From Rosettibacter sp037481715 (lineage in GTDB: Bacteria; Bacteroidota; Ignavibacteria; Ignavibacteriales; Melioribacteraceae): 64,000 bases of DNA. The DNA lies in contig JBBFLD010000006.1 in assembly GCA_037481715.1 (NCBI GenBank), positions 124,001 to 188,000 of the forward strand, in the 5' to 3' direction. Shown here piece after piece: positions 8,861-17,923 of the stretch (positions within the stretch are counted from its first letter, which is position 1; the number at the start of each line of letters is the position of its first letter). Under the pieces are notes generated by a model, which was not told where the DNA came from, ran no database searches, and saw only the letters and a program-made list of their open reading frames with translations. A program made the position numbers and the translations under genes.

Positions 8861-11800
8861 TCAGCCGTTTTCTCCTGCAAGTCTTGCAATTTGAAGCAAA
8901 TAAAATCTCAAGAGTTCTTGATTTTTTGCACTTAAAGGCTGGTCTTCAATTTTAATTATTGATTCAACTTCTTTTAAAGCACGAATAATATTAATCGGCA
9001 CTTCTGTCATTCCCTGAGAAATTATAGATAGATACTCAAAAGCTGCAGTTAGAAATTGCTGCATATTGTCGTCAAAAGAAGCTGTTGTAAGCAAGCGAGG
9101 TGATATTTTTAATTTCTTTGGTGTGAATAAATATTCTTTAACAGGAACATTTGCTGATAATGAATTAAGTGCAATTGCAAGTTCAACAAAGCTTGCAACT
9201 CGTTGAAAGATTGGTTCTTCAAGCAACAACCAGATTTTTGCTCTCCACTTTGAAATTCCTATTGGAACCAAAAGCAGCTTTTCAATTTCCTTAATCCACT
9301 CTTTATCGATATTTCCATTTATTAATTTCAATAAACTATTGAGATTTGTATTAAAGAAATCAGGCTGAAGTAAAATTGCAACATCAGGTCTAAGTGTTGG
9401 GAGCAAATCAGGAATAAATTTATCTTTATCAAAGAATTCTGTTACATCAAGACCATGTCGTCTCAACAATTCTTTTTGGAATAAAGGCAAATATTTATAA
9501 AGTGAATCAATATCTTCATGCAGTGCAATCAAAGCAGAATTACCTGCTGGAAAAGCTTTTTCAAGTTTACCAATGTAAGTTAAGTTAACATCATGATAAA
9601 TTCGTAATGTATGCAGAATTTCATATACAGGAAGATTTGGAAGAATTCTATCCAGAATTAGAGTTTCAGATTCTCCTTCTGGAAATTCTTTTTGAGAAAA
9701 ATTATTTAATGCTCTAAACAAACCAGTTGTAAGTTGATTGATGCCCAAAATCATAGTTTGAGATTGATTATGAGCAATAGCTCTTAAAAGGCTTCCATAG
9801 CGGGCAAATGGAATTGTTCCTGCAATTCTTTCAAGTATTTTTTGTCCAACTAATTCGCCTGAACCTTGTCCAGGTCTAACTGTGGGTCTATCTCTCAAAG
9901 CTGGTATTGTTCTTCCAATAAAGTAAGAAATAATATGAATTCCGACGACATCTTCTTCTCTTCCATATAAAATTTGTCTAAAGTTTTCTGTATAAATTTT
10001 CAAGAACTCATCAAAAATAGAATCTCTTTTGCCAATTGTTAATCTTTCTAATTCCTGTAATCCTCTTGTTTTATATTGAAGTCTTGTTTCAGAAAGTGGT
10101 TCGCCTGCTCTTAAAATTTCTTCTCTGTAAAATTTTTGAGTTTCTTTGACATGGTATAAAAGTCCAGCAAAATCTTTAACAGATAAATATCTAACTCTTT
10201 CAGAAAGATTGCTTTGGAAAGTCATTAAATCTCTGCTGGAAAAAACTCCAATCAGTGGCGTAGAAGCATAATCTGTGCTTCTTTTTGCAGAGGCTTCGAG
10301 ATATTTTGAAAATCTTTTTGAAGTATCTTCAGATTTTATGAAAACAGGTTGACCTGCTGCATTTGAATAATATCCGCCCTGCCGCTGCATAGGTTCGCCG
10401 CTTCCCATTTTTATTCTTACTTTTCCAATTAAATTATGAGATGCAAGCCATTTCATTAATTCATATTTTGCTTCTTTGAAAAGATTCATTCCAGCTGTCT
10501 GACCCACTTGTTGACTTAAATCTGAACCTGCAACAAAAATCTCTGTGATTATTTCTGCAAATCGTTCATGTGTTTCCTGATTCATTCTTCTGCTTTGATT
10601 TGAATATTCCCAGATTTTATTCAAATAATTTTCAAGATTTTTTACTGAATCACTATCTTCAAACAATGGCACTATCCAGATATTGGGAAGTTCTATGTTA
10701 TTGTTTTCTCTTAATATTTCTTCCCTCTTTGAATATAATTTTCTATCAAGTGAAATTAGTGCATCTGGTTTGGTTGTCATGCTTACCTGAATTGCAAGCA
10801 CCATTCCAGGATTTCCATACTTACCAGAAATTTCATTTATTTCATTGATGTTATGAACAGTAGTATCAATTGCAAATTGGTCTTGTGCAGTAATTAATTT
10901 TTGATGAATTCGTGGTGTTACAACAACTCTTTTCAATAAATCTCGATACATCCCTGCTTCAATAAAAAACTCAAGGTTAGTAATATTCTTTTGAATTACT
11001 GGAATTAGTGAATGAAGAGTTTTTCTTAATTGTTTATTCAAGGCAAAGTAATATTCCAGAGTATCTCTGCGTTTACTGCGAAGTTCAAGCATTTTTCTTT
11101 CAAGCCTGTCATTATGCTTCCACATTTTTGTAAGCGGGTCTTCAGCAATATGAAGTTTTATGCCCAGCTTTCTTAATCTGCTCATTTCAACATTAAAAGG
11201 AAGGGTACCTCTGAATCTTTTCTCAAGCTGATGAGTCAGCAAAGTTATTTCATTCAACAAATCTGTAAATCGTTTATTATTCACAGGAAGTTTTTCAATT
11301 TCTTGAATTAAAGTTGGTTCTATTGAAACAGATGAATCATATTTCATTATCATTTCAATAATCTTTGCTTGCCGCGAAACATTTTCAATAATTACAGCTG
11401 CAAGAAGACTATGACCTTGACCAGATGGGCGATTACTTCCATCCCAATCTCCCCAGAAAGATAGAAATGCACTGAATGGATAATCAGAATAAATGCTGAA
11501 ATAATCTTCAACTGTTATTATAGATTTTAAATCGAGAAGCAATTCCTGTGGTTCTTCGCTCGAGATTATCGGCACATTTTTGCCAAAGTATTCTTTTATG
11601 ATTTCTTCTTTTAATTTTTCAATTAATGTTGATGGTACATCTTTATTCTTAATCAAATTGTCTATCAACTTTTCAAATAAAATTTCTGATTTAATTGAAT
11701 ACATTTGAGTTGGATGAACAGTTCTGTCATATAATCGATTTTGAAATGCATCTTTTCTTCTTTGTAAATCATCTTTGTAAAATTCTTTCTCTAAAATATC

Positions 11801-14473
11801 TGCTGTAGTTTTTCCGTTATTTGAAAAAGCAATGTTTGCAAGTTCGTTAATAATTGCAATTCTGTCTTCCAATCTCCTTCTAAATAATTGAAGCCTATCT
11901 GGAAGATATTCATTAATCAATCTTTTATAATTTTCTTGAATATCAACATCATTATTCAGCATTTTTGATTGTTCATCGTATCGCAGTTTGAAGTTCTCTC
12001 TTAATTTTTCTTCAACATATTTCCAGTTATTTATTCTATCAGATAAATCAAATACTTTTTTAATGCCCGATGGTTTTACATTAAGTTTTCTTCTGTTATA
12101 ATTTGATGCTTCTTCATCTATTAATCTGTTCAAATCAATCAGTACGCGTCGAGTTTTTTTCAAAAGAACTTCTGCATTATCTGTTCCGCCAAGAGTTAAA
12201 CGAAATGTTTTTCTTCCAGCATCGTAACCTTGTTCTGTTCTTGCAAAAGTTGAGAGAGGCACCATTCCGATTCCCTGTCTTGCAAGTCCAGATGCAAGCC
12301 AATCAAGCGATAACCCAGATGGAAGTTTTTCAATTATTAATTGAGGGTACATGCTTCCTGAAGGGGGTTTTATTGTTATGCTATATTTATTTCTCACTCC
12401 AGGAAGATTGCTTACAGCTTCGAGTAAAGCATTACTTCTTTCAAGAAATATTTTATTTCTTAAACGATAATATGCATTAATGTCTTCTGCTCTGTTTCGA
12501 TAAAATAAATAAGAAAGAAAAATAGCTGCTATGTTTGGTTTTATAGTTGAATTAATTTCATTAAGCTTATTAAATAATTTTTTATTTCTGATTTCTGCAA
12601 CAGATAAACGAGCTCCAGCATACGAATCCGTTTTCGACATTGAATGAATTGTAATGACATTATCTGACTGCTCTTTTGTGATGTAACCTTCTTGTTCAAG
12701 TTCATCTGCAAGCTGCCGGAGAGTCTTTATAATTTTAAATTCATTTGAAGGAGCTACATTTTGATATGAAAGGTCGTCGATTACATAAATATTTCTTTCA
12801 AGCAGCCACTTCAAAAGATTTTTTACATCACTTTCATTAAATATTTGTCCAGTTGCATTGTGAGGATTATTTAAAACTACTGCACCATAATTGTTCCAGT
12901 TATCATCCTGATTTAATCTTTCTTGAACAGCATTTTTAATTTCTTCGATATTTAGTTGAAAACCCTCTGTAAGATGAACAACTTTCACTTGAGGAAAACA
13001 ATGTTCATATGTCCAACTTAAATCTGGAATTATTACTTCTTTAATGCCGCAGTGAAATCCAAGAATACTCAGTGCTGTTCTTGAAGAACCGCTTATTACA
13101 ATGCAGCTTTCTGGTTCATATTCTGGATGATAATTTAGAAATGCACTTAAGTAACTGTTGATTATTTCATCAAAATATTCTTGCGAGTTAATGTTGTCGA
13201 TTAAATTATCAAGAAGTTCCTTTGCATCTGTTTCAAAAAATCTGTCATAAAGAAATCTTCCAAAAAATTTTTTAATACTGTTATCAATTACTCTTTCTTT
13301 TTTCAAATAAACATTTATAACTTCATCAAGCACTTTACTTCTTTTTATGATTATTTCTTCTGCTTTTTTTCCTATTTGTTTAATTTGTCTGTCAAGAATA
13401 TCAAATCCAGTTTTCTGTAAAAATGATTTTTCATATTCTGGTTCAACAATAATTTCATCGTTACTTTCTTCTTTATTATAAAATGCAGAATAATTCTTAA
13501 GCAAAAAACCAAGCAGTTCAATTTCTGTTGAAGAAGGTGTTCCTTTGAGCTGAAAATGAATTGTTTCTATAATTTTGATAAAATCAGAATTGCCAAGAAC
13601 AAATGTTAAAGAGAGATTCTCAAAATAATTTGAAAGAACTTTTGGGGTAATGATTCTAATTACACGATTCATCATCTTTGCTTCTCTTGCAAGCGAAAGA
13701 TGATTTGGTGCGTCATTAACTTCTACAAAGAAAAGAGGAAACTGCAAACTTAATTCTCTAAGTGAACGCCGTGTTTTTTCCTTTGTTAATTTTCCGATTA
13801 ACAAAAAATTCGGCTTTTCTGAATTTACTTCGAGATATGATTTTAACTCGTTAATTAAATTCGATTCATCTTCGTTTAATGAATAGAAATTTAGATTTGA
13901 GAACATTTTCAGATGTTCGGGCAAAGTAACTCCAAACAAAAATATATTTGCGGGGAGTCGAACTAAAAAATTAGACAATGAATGAAAAAGGATTCTTAAA
14001 GTTTCGCTGATACCTCCTGAAGAAAGTATAATTTCTCTTTTGCCTGATTTGTCGCCTAAATCATAAGCAAGTGGTTCTTGCTGAAGTTTTACAAGCCAGT
14101 CAATAAAATAATTTATAATGAAATGCGGATTGGTACGAACAAATCCTCCTCTTGGTGAATAAGGAGCACTTTTCTTAATAAGCTCTGCAAAAAATTTTAA
14201 TTTGTATTCATCTTCTTTTTTCCAGCCTAATTCTTGTAGAATTTCTTCAAGATTATTTATGCCTAAATTTTCTTTTTCAATTTCAATACCTAAAATCATT
14301 CGAAGGTATGCGGAGTAAAGACTTTCATCCTGAACAGGATTGCCAATATGAAAATTAACTCGTTCTTCAGGTGGCACCTGCGAAGTTATTGTCGCTTCGC
14401 TGATTTCAGAAACTTTTGCTGCTTTTACCTGCTTAAGCTGAAAAATATCGAGAAGATTTTTTTGATTATTCAT
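8861..14473 (-). CDS. Giant fusion: degenerate aminotransferase + aminotransferase + PEP carboxylase-like region
   Basis: This is a continuous 1870-residue cytosolic protein. Residues 35-335 look like a fold-type I aminotransferase that lost its signatures (HIGNPVQDESL, EIILSSGGISETLRILF). Residues 430-785 are a second copy with the expected PLP set: NPHNATG (536-542), Asp567 and Tyr570 in DDLSY, Schiff-base Lys614 in SMSKTDSYAGARL, Arg622 and Arg758. Residues 820-1870 align by eye with PEP carboxylase in order: HPTQ (His920), WGDWDGSN (1007-1014), LRKLGIKLHI, VPLFED (Glu1272), GSDLSQQVG (Asp1318), GSGEPMQRQGG (Arg1364), RDRPTVRPG, LLRAIAHNQSQTMILG (Arg1564) and a C-terminal ENG like the NTG end of PEPC. 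It starts 8 bp after the SPFH gene. Substrates are unproven. Confidence 0.78.
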   Translation of the reverse strand: MNNQKNLLDIFQLKQVKAAKVSEISEATITSQVPPEERVNFHIGNPVQDESLYSAYLRMILGIEIEKENLGINNLEEILQELGWKKEDEYKLKFFAELIKKSAPYSPRGGFVRTNPHFIINYFIDWLVKLQQEPLAYDLGDKSGKREIILSSGGISETLRILFHSLSNFLVRLPANIFLFGVTLPEHLKMFSNLNFYSLNEDESNLINELKSYLEVNSEKPNFLLIGKLTKEKTRRSLRELSLQFPLFFVEVNDAPNHLSLAREAKMMNRVIRIITPKVLSNYFENLSLTFVLGNSDFIKIIETIHFQLKGTPSSTEIELLGFLLKNYSAFYNKEESNDEIIVEPEYEKSFLQKTGFDILDRQIKQIGKKAEEIIIKRSKVLDEVINVYLKKERVIDNSIKKFFGRFLYDRFFETDAKELLDNLIDNINSQEYFDEIINSYLSAFLNYHPEYEPESCIVISGSSRTALSILGFHCGIKEVIIPDLSWTYEHCFPQVKVVHLTEGFQLNIEEIKNAVQERLNQDDNWNNYGAVVLNNPHNATGQIFNESDVKNLLKWLLERNIYVIDDLSYQNVAPSNEFKIIKTLRQLADELEQEGYITKEQSDNVITIHSMSKTDSYAGARLSVAEIRNKKLFNKLNEINSTIKPNIAAIFLSYLFYRNRAEDINAYYRLRNKIFLERSNALLEAVSNLPGVRNKYSITIKPPSGSMYPQLIIEKLPSGLSLDWLASGLARQGIGMVPLSTFARTEQGYDAGRKTFRLTLGGTDNAEVLLKKTRRVLIDLNRLIDEEASNYNRRKLNVKPSGIKKVFDLSDRINNWKYVEEKLRENFKLRYDEQSKMLNNDVDIQENYKRLINEYLPDRLQLFRRRLEDRIAIINELANIAFSNNGKTTADILEKEFYKDDLQRRKDAFQNRLYDRTVHPTQMYSIKSEILFEKLIDNLIKNKDVPSTLIEKLKEEIIKEYFGKNVPIISSEEPQELLLDLKSIITVEDYFSIYSDYPFSAFLSFWGDWDGSNRPSGQGHSLLAAVIIENVSRQAKIIEMIMKYDSSVSIEPTLIQEIEKLPVNNKRFTDLLNEITLLTHQLEKRFRGTLPFNVEMSRLRKLGIKLHIAEDPLTKMWKHNDRLERKMLELRSKRRDTLEYYFALNKQLRKTLHSLIPVIQKNITNLEFFIEAGMYRDLLKRVVVTPRIHQKLITAQDQFAIDTTVHNINEINEISGKYGNPGMVLAIQVSMTTKPDALISLDRKLYSKREEILRENNNIELPNIWIVPLFEDSDSVKNLENYLNKIWEYSNQSRRMNQETHERFAEIITEIFVAGSDLSQQVGQTAGMNLFKEAKYELMKWLASHNLIGKVRIKMGSGEPMQRQGGYYSNAAGQPVFIKSEDTSKRFSKYLEASAKRSTDYASTPLIGVFSSRDLMTFQSNLSERVRYLSVKDFAGLLYHVKETQKFYREEILRAGEPLSETRLQYKTRGLQELERLTIGKRDSIFDEFLKIYTENFRQILYGREEDVVGIHIISYFIGRTIPALRDRPTVRPGQGSGELVGQKILERIAGTIPFARYGSLLRAIAHNQSQTMILGINQLTTGLFRALNNFSQKEFPEGESETLILDRILPNLPVYEILHTLRIYHDVNLTYIGKLEKAFPAGNSALIALHEDIDSLYKYLPLFQKELLRRHGLDVTEFFDKDKFIPDLLPTLRPDVAILLQPDFFNTNLNSLLKLINGNIDKEWIKEIEKLLLVPIGISKWRAKIWLLLEEPIFQRVASFVELAIALNSLSANVPVKEYLFTPKKLKISPRLLTTASFDDNMQQFLTAAFEYLSIISQGMTEVPINIIRALKEVESIIKIEDQPLSAKNQELLRFYLLQIARLAGENG

Positions 14474-14481
14474 AAACGCTG

Positions 14482-15462
14482 TTATTTCTCGTTCTTATCT
14501 TTTTGTGAAGTTGAATAATTATTCAAATAGTTTTGAAGAAACTTTTGAAACATGCCGATTAATTCTGTTCCTTGTGCTAAATCGTTTGGAGATAAAGTAA
14601 CAACTGTCCTTGCATTTTTTAATGATTGACTTGCTTCTGCTAATCTTGCTGCCTGAGGTGTTAATATCAAAAGTTCTGGATTCTTCTTAAGCAATTCCAG
14701 TTCTTCTTTTTCATATTCAAGCTGCATTTTTTTTCTTTTAAGTTCTTCAGAGACTCTTTTATCTGCAAGTTCAGATTCTTTTTCCAATTCTACTTTTTTC
14801 AAATCATATTTTTTTAGTTCAACTTCATTTTCCATAAGTGCAATTTCTTCATCAGCCTGAAGTTTTGCCTTTGCAGCAGATATTCTTGCTTTTTGATTTA
14901 ACAATTCTGTTTGTTCAAATATTCTTGCAGATTCCTGTTGACGTATTGCTTCTGCAATTTTAGCATCCAATATTTCAAATGATTGAATTGAAATTGAAAT
15001 AACTTCCAATCCAAATTTTTCTTTACTAATATTTATCTTATCCATCAAAAAGTTATAAATCTTTTCTGATGATAATTCTTCTATCTCATATTTTTCTGTA
15101 AATTCTCTTACAAGACTATGGATAACCGTCTCGAGCTCTTTTGTTGCTTTCTGAACTGCTGATTTATTCCAACCACCTGTTTTGATTAATGAATCGATAT
15201 TGCTAAGAGAAAGTGCAACTGCAATAGTTAATTTTACTTTTACATCAAGACTTCCTTTTGCCGAGGCATCTATACTTAATTGAGAAGAATAAATTGTCTT
15301 TGGCAGAACAAGACTAAAATGACGCGGATAAAATCTTCCTTTTCTTAATATAATTTTACCATTCCTTTCTGTCAGCACCAATTCGTCTGGTTTACGAATT
15401 CTTAATTCATACAACAATAACAAAAGTATTACTATTGCTATTATGATTATTGTTAACAACAT
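14482..15462 (-). CDS. SPFH/Band 7 (flotillin-like) membrane protein
   Basis: This 326-residue protein has an N-terminal membrane anchor (about 1-17) and an SPFH-type domain (about 40-185; KVKLTIAVALSLSNID, a helical stretch, and YEIEELSSEKIYNFLMDKI). A long charged coiled coil follows (about 185-265, rich in A, E, K and L), then a short C-terminal region. Flotillin-like proteins oligomerise and scaffold membrane microdomains or enzyme assemblies. AGGAG lies upstream of the ATG. The stop codon is 8 bp from the start of the giant aminotransferase-PEPC-like gene, which lacks a good ribosome site of its own, so translation is probably coupled and the two products may act together (inference). 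Confidence 0.8.
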   Translation of the reverse strand: MLLTIIIIAIVILLLLLYELRIRKPDELVLTERNGKIILRKGRFYPRHFSLVLPKTIYSSQLSIDASAKGSLDVKVKLTIAVALSLSNIDSLIKTGGWNKSAVQKATKELETVIHSLVREFTEKYEIEELSSEKIYNFLMDKINISKEKFGLEVISISIQSFEILDAKIAEAIRQQESARIFEQTELLNQKARISAAKAKLQADEEIALMENEVELKKYDLKKVELEKESELADKRVSEELKRKKMQLEYEKEELELLKKNPELLILTPQAARLAEASQSLKNARTVVTLSPNDLAQGTELIGMFQKFLQNYLNNYSTSQKDKNEK

Positions 15463-15680
15463 TTTATTTCTCCTGTTTTATATTTTACACTTATCTTTTT
15501 ATCATTAATTGATGATTTAAGTATTTACCTTGATTGCATTGGGTTTGCAAAGGTAATGAAGGAAAAAGCAATCAAAACTGTAATCCAATGTAATAAATTT
15601 TTTAAAATAATGTAATAACTGAAAAAACTTAATTAGGCTTTCAATAAAATTTTTCTTATAAATTATTCTTGTAATAGAAT

Positions 15681-15697
15681 TTTGTTAAATTAACAAA
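15681..15697. promoter_or_regulatory. Perfect palindrome upstream of the PspC-domain operon
   Basis: A 17-nt palindrome has TTTGTTAA and TTAACAAA arms around one central A. It ends 21 nt before the ATG of the PspC-domain gene. The size and position suit an operator for a dimeric regulator. The surrounding 255-bp gap between divergent genes shows no RNA gene or other clear element. Confidence 0.4.
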
Positions 15698-15718
15698 GGA
15701 ATAATTGGATATATCCTT

Positions 15719-16396
15719 ATGAATGAAAATAACATTCCAAATATATTTGAAGAAAACGAGGTTACTCCGCAGTTCAAAAAAATCAAAAGATTGGAACGTT
15801 CAGGAAATGATTTTATTATTTCCGGGCTTTGCGCTGGCTTAGGAAAATATTATAACATTGATGCTTCAATTATTAGGTTAATTTCGCTGCTCAGTTTAGC
15901 TGTAAGCAGCTGGTTTATTTATCTTTACTTATTAGCTTCTTTCATTTTTCCGCTTGAAAAAGAAATTACAGAACTAAGTGATTATGAAAAATCAAAAATT
16001 AGCAGAAGAAATTCGTATACGGTTTTAAGCGGATTTCTAATTCTTGCAGGAATTTTGTGGTTATTAAAAAGTGCGGGATTAAGTAACAGATATGAGCTGT
16101 TAAACCAAAATTCTTTATTGATAAACTTTATGTATTTAATTATTGGAATTTACTTGATTGATAAAAATTCTGCAGAAGAAGTCCTGATAAATAATGGGCA
16201 TATTTCAAAAAGTAAAAAAATGCTGCTTGGGGTTTGCAAAAATCTAAGTGATGTTATAAATATTGATGTTAATCTTTTAAGAACATTTTTTATAATCGGC
16301 ACATTAATAACATCAGGAGCAATATTACTGCTTTATATTTTTCTTTTTATTGTTCAACCGAAGAATAAAGATTTGGATATAACAGATGAAAATTAA
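15719..16396 (+). CDS. Tandem PspC-domain membrane protein
   Basis: This 225-residue protein has two PspC domains. The first is at about 20-75 (ISGLCAGLGKYYNIDASIIR, then a hydrophobic helix). The second is at about 160-215 (LLGVCKNLSDVINIDVNLLR, then a helix). Each pairs the short amphipathic GLCxGL-type motif with a membrane helix. Two more hydrophobic helices lie between them. PspC domains act in envelope stress sensing in the phage-shock response, but no pspA or pspF is nearby. The last 11 bp overlap the next gene, so the two are translationally coupled. An AAAGGA lies about 20 nt upstream, farther than usual. Confidence 0.85.
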   Translation: MNENNIPNIFEENEVTPQFKKIKRLERSGNDFIISGLCAGLGKYYNIDASIIRLISLLSLAVSSWFIYLYLLASFIFPLEKEITELSDYEKSKISRRNSYTVLSGFLILAGILWLLKSAGLSNRYELLNQNSLLINFMYLIIGIYLIDKNSAEEVLINNGHISKSKKMLLGVCKNLSDVINIDVNLLRTFFIIGTLITSGAILLLYIFLFIVQPKNKDLDITDEN

Positions 16397-16883
16397 TTAT
16401 AAAACTCTGCTTGGATTTTCAATTATTATCTATGGAATTTTATCGATATTAAATGGAAAGATTATTTATCTTCCTTCAAAAGCAATTTATGGTATTGCTT
16501 TAATTGTGTTTGGAATACCATCTGCTTATTTGTCTTCTAATTATCATAAGAAAAATATGATTGTGCTTTCTTCAATTGCTTTTTTCACAGGAATATTTTT
16601 AACACTTAATGCTTACTATAAAGTTTATTCCTATACAACACTGGTCTTATTTATAATTTTTGTTTGCAGTGCTGCATTTTTTCTATTATTTATTGAAGAG
16701 ACTAAAAAATATTATTTGGTTACAAGTTTATTTCTTTTGTTATTATCATATCCTGCAGCAAAATTATTTCAAAAGATTGAAAACAGTTATTTTATTTATC
16801 ATTTCTTAAAAATTGGGAATATAATTTTGCCAATAATTCTGATTTTATTGGGAATCAGTTTATTCCGTAAAAGAAATGAATAA
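16386..16883 (+). CDS. Hypothetical polytopic membrane protein
   Basis: This 165-residue protein is almost entirely hydrophobic, with about five predicted helices (near 8-27, 30-50, 56-75, 82-103 and 110-128, plus a C-terminal one near 140-160). It ends in a short basic tail, FRKRNE. No family motif is recognised. It overlaps the end of the tandem PspC gene by 11 bp, so it is likely a membrane partner of that protein. It ends directly against the stop codon of the opposing anti-sigma gene with no base between. Confidence 0.65.
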   Translation: MKINYKTLLGFSIIIYGILSILNGKIIYLPSKAIYGIALIVFGIPSAYLSSNYHKKNMIVLSSIAFFTGIFLTLNAYYKVYSYTTLVLFIIFVCSAAFFLLFIEETKKYYLVTSLFLLLLSYPAAKLFQKIENSYFIYHFLKIGNIILPIILILLGISLFRKRNE

Positions 16884-17918
16884 CTATCTTACTTTTGCTT
16901 GTTGAGGAAAACTGCCTGCGAGATAACTTTGAACCGATGGAGTTGGTGAACCAGAATTCGATTCAATAGTAATTTTCAGCATTTCAATATTTTCTTTTGG
17001 TATAAACGGAAATGAACTAATGTGAATATACTCATTGCCTGACGGTGTGTAAACTCCCATCGAATAAGCAACTCCCTTACTTACTGCCCATAATTGATAG
17101 CCCTGATTAGGCGGGAGCGGTTTTACATTTTTAAATTGAATTAATCCTTCTCTAACATCAAACGAAAGGAATACTCTTGCACTTGCTTTTTCATTGGGGT
17201 CAACACTATTGAGATTTACAACAATAACGTCTTTGTAATTAAAGAATTCAATGAAAGAAAGATAATTGTTAACAAAATTATTTGTTCTGCTAAGTTCACT
17301 TCGAAAGAGAGTAATATCATGATTTAATTCTTCAATCTGTCTGTTCAATGATTCAACTGATGTAAAAGAATAGTATCCCAGAACAGAAAACAATACAATT
17401 GAAATCAACAGTGCTATCCAGCCTATAACTGCTCCGCCTGATTTTTCTTTTGCCTGTGGGACTGCAGGCTGCGGCGTCATATATTGAACTGGTTTTTCTG
17501 GAATAACAGAACCCTCATATTTAGTTTTTGTTTTCAAGGTTTTCTCTTCTTTTGATTCTTTTACAATTGTAGATTTTGTGAGATTTGACAGCTGAAAAGT
17601 TGGTTTGCCAATTTCTTTTTGAGTTGTGTTAAATGTTTTTCCGAGCAAAGTTTTTCTTTTTTCTTCTCTTATTCTTGTTTTAATTTCATCCTGAAGACTC
17701 ATTAATTTTTTTGCAACTTCATCTTTCAAAGAATCTTTTGGCTTTTCTATTTCAAGAATTGTTGGAATTAATGACACAATATTTTGCAATTCACCTAATG
17801 CTCCTTCTGGCAATTCACCGCCTGCGTCAACATAATCTTTGAATTGAATAAAATTTTTTCTATCCATGCAGCCAATTGCAAAGGCAGCCATCATCTCGTG
17901 AATTGCATCATCCGACAT
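16884..17918 (-). CDS. RskA-type anti-sigma factor
   Basis: This 344-residue single-pass membrane protein has a cytoplasmic N-terminal domain (about 1-90), which would hold the partner sigma factor. A low-complexity linker follows (about 95-160), then a membrane helix (about 163-184), a short coiled coil (188-215) and an extracytoplasmic RskA domain with LPPNQGYQLWAVSKG and a C-terminal TIESNSGSPTPS. The zinc motif HxxxCxxC of many anti-sigma factors is absent; only Cys17 is near. GGAG precedes the ATG. The gene starts 5 bp after the sigma gene, the classic paired arrangement. Release probably involves regulated proteolysis, as for RskA of mycobacteria (family knowledge). The signal is unknown. 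Confidence 0.85.
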   Translation of the reverse strand: MSDDAIHEMMAAFAIGCMDRKNFIQFKDYVDAGGELPEGALGELQNIVSLIPTILEIEKPKDSLKDEVAKKLMSLQDEIKTRIREEKRKTLLGKTFNTTQKEIGKPTFQLSNLTKSTIVKESKEEKTLKTKTKYEGSVIPEKPVQYMTPQPAVPQAKEKSGGAVIGWIALLISIVLFSVLGYYSFTSVESLNRQIEELNHDITLFRSELSRTNNFVNNYLSFIEFFNYKDVIVVNLNSVDPNEKASARVFLSFDVREGLIQFKNVKPLPPNQGYQLWAVSKGVAYSMGVYTPSGNEYIHISSFPFIPKENIEMLKITIESNSGSPTPSVQSYLAGSFPQQAKVR

Positions 17919-17923
17919 TTCTC

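Noticed and set aside
12103..12480. 125-residue plus-strand frame inside the giant gene
   Set aside because: It is antisense to the second aminotransferase module, whose PLP residues show the minus strand is coding.
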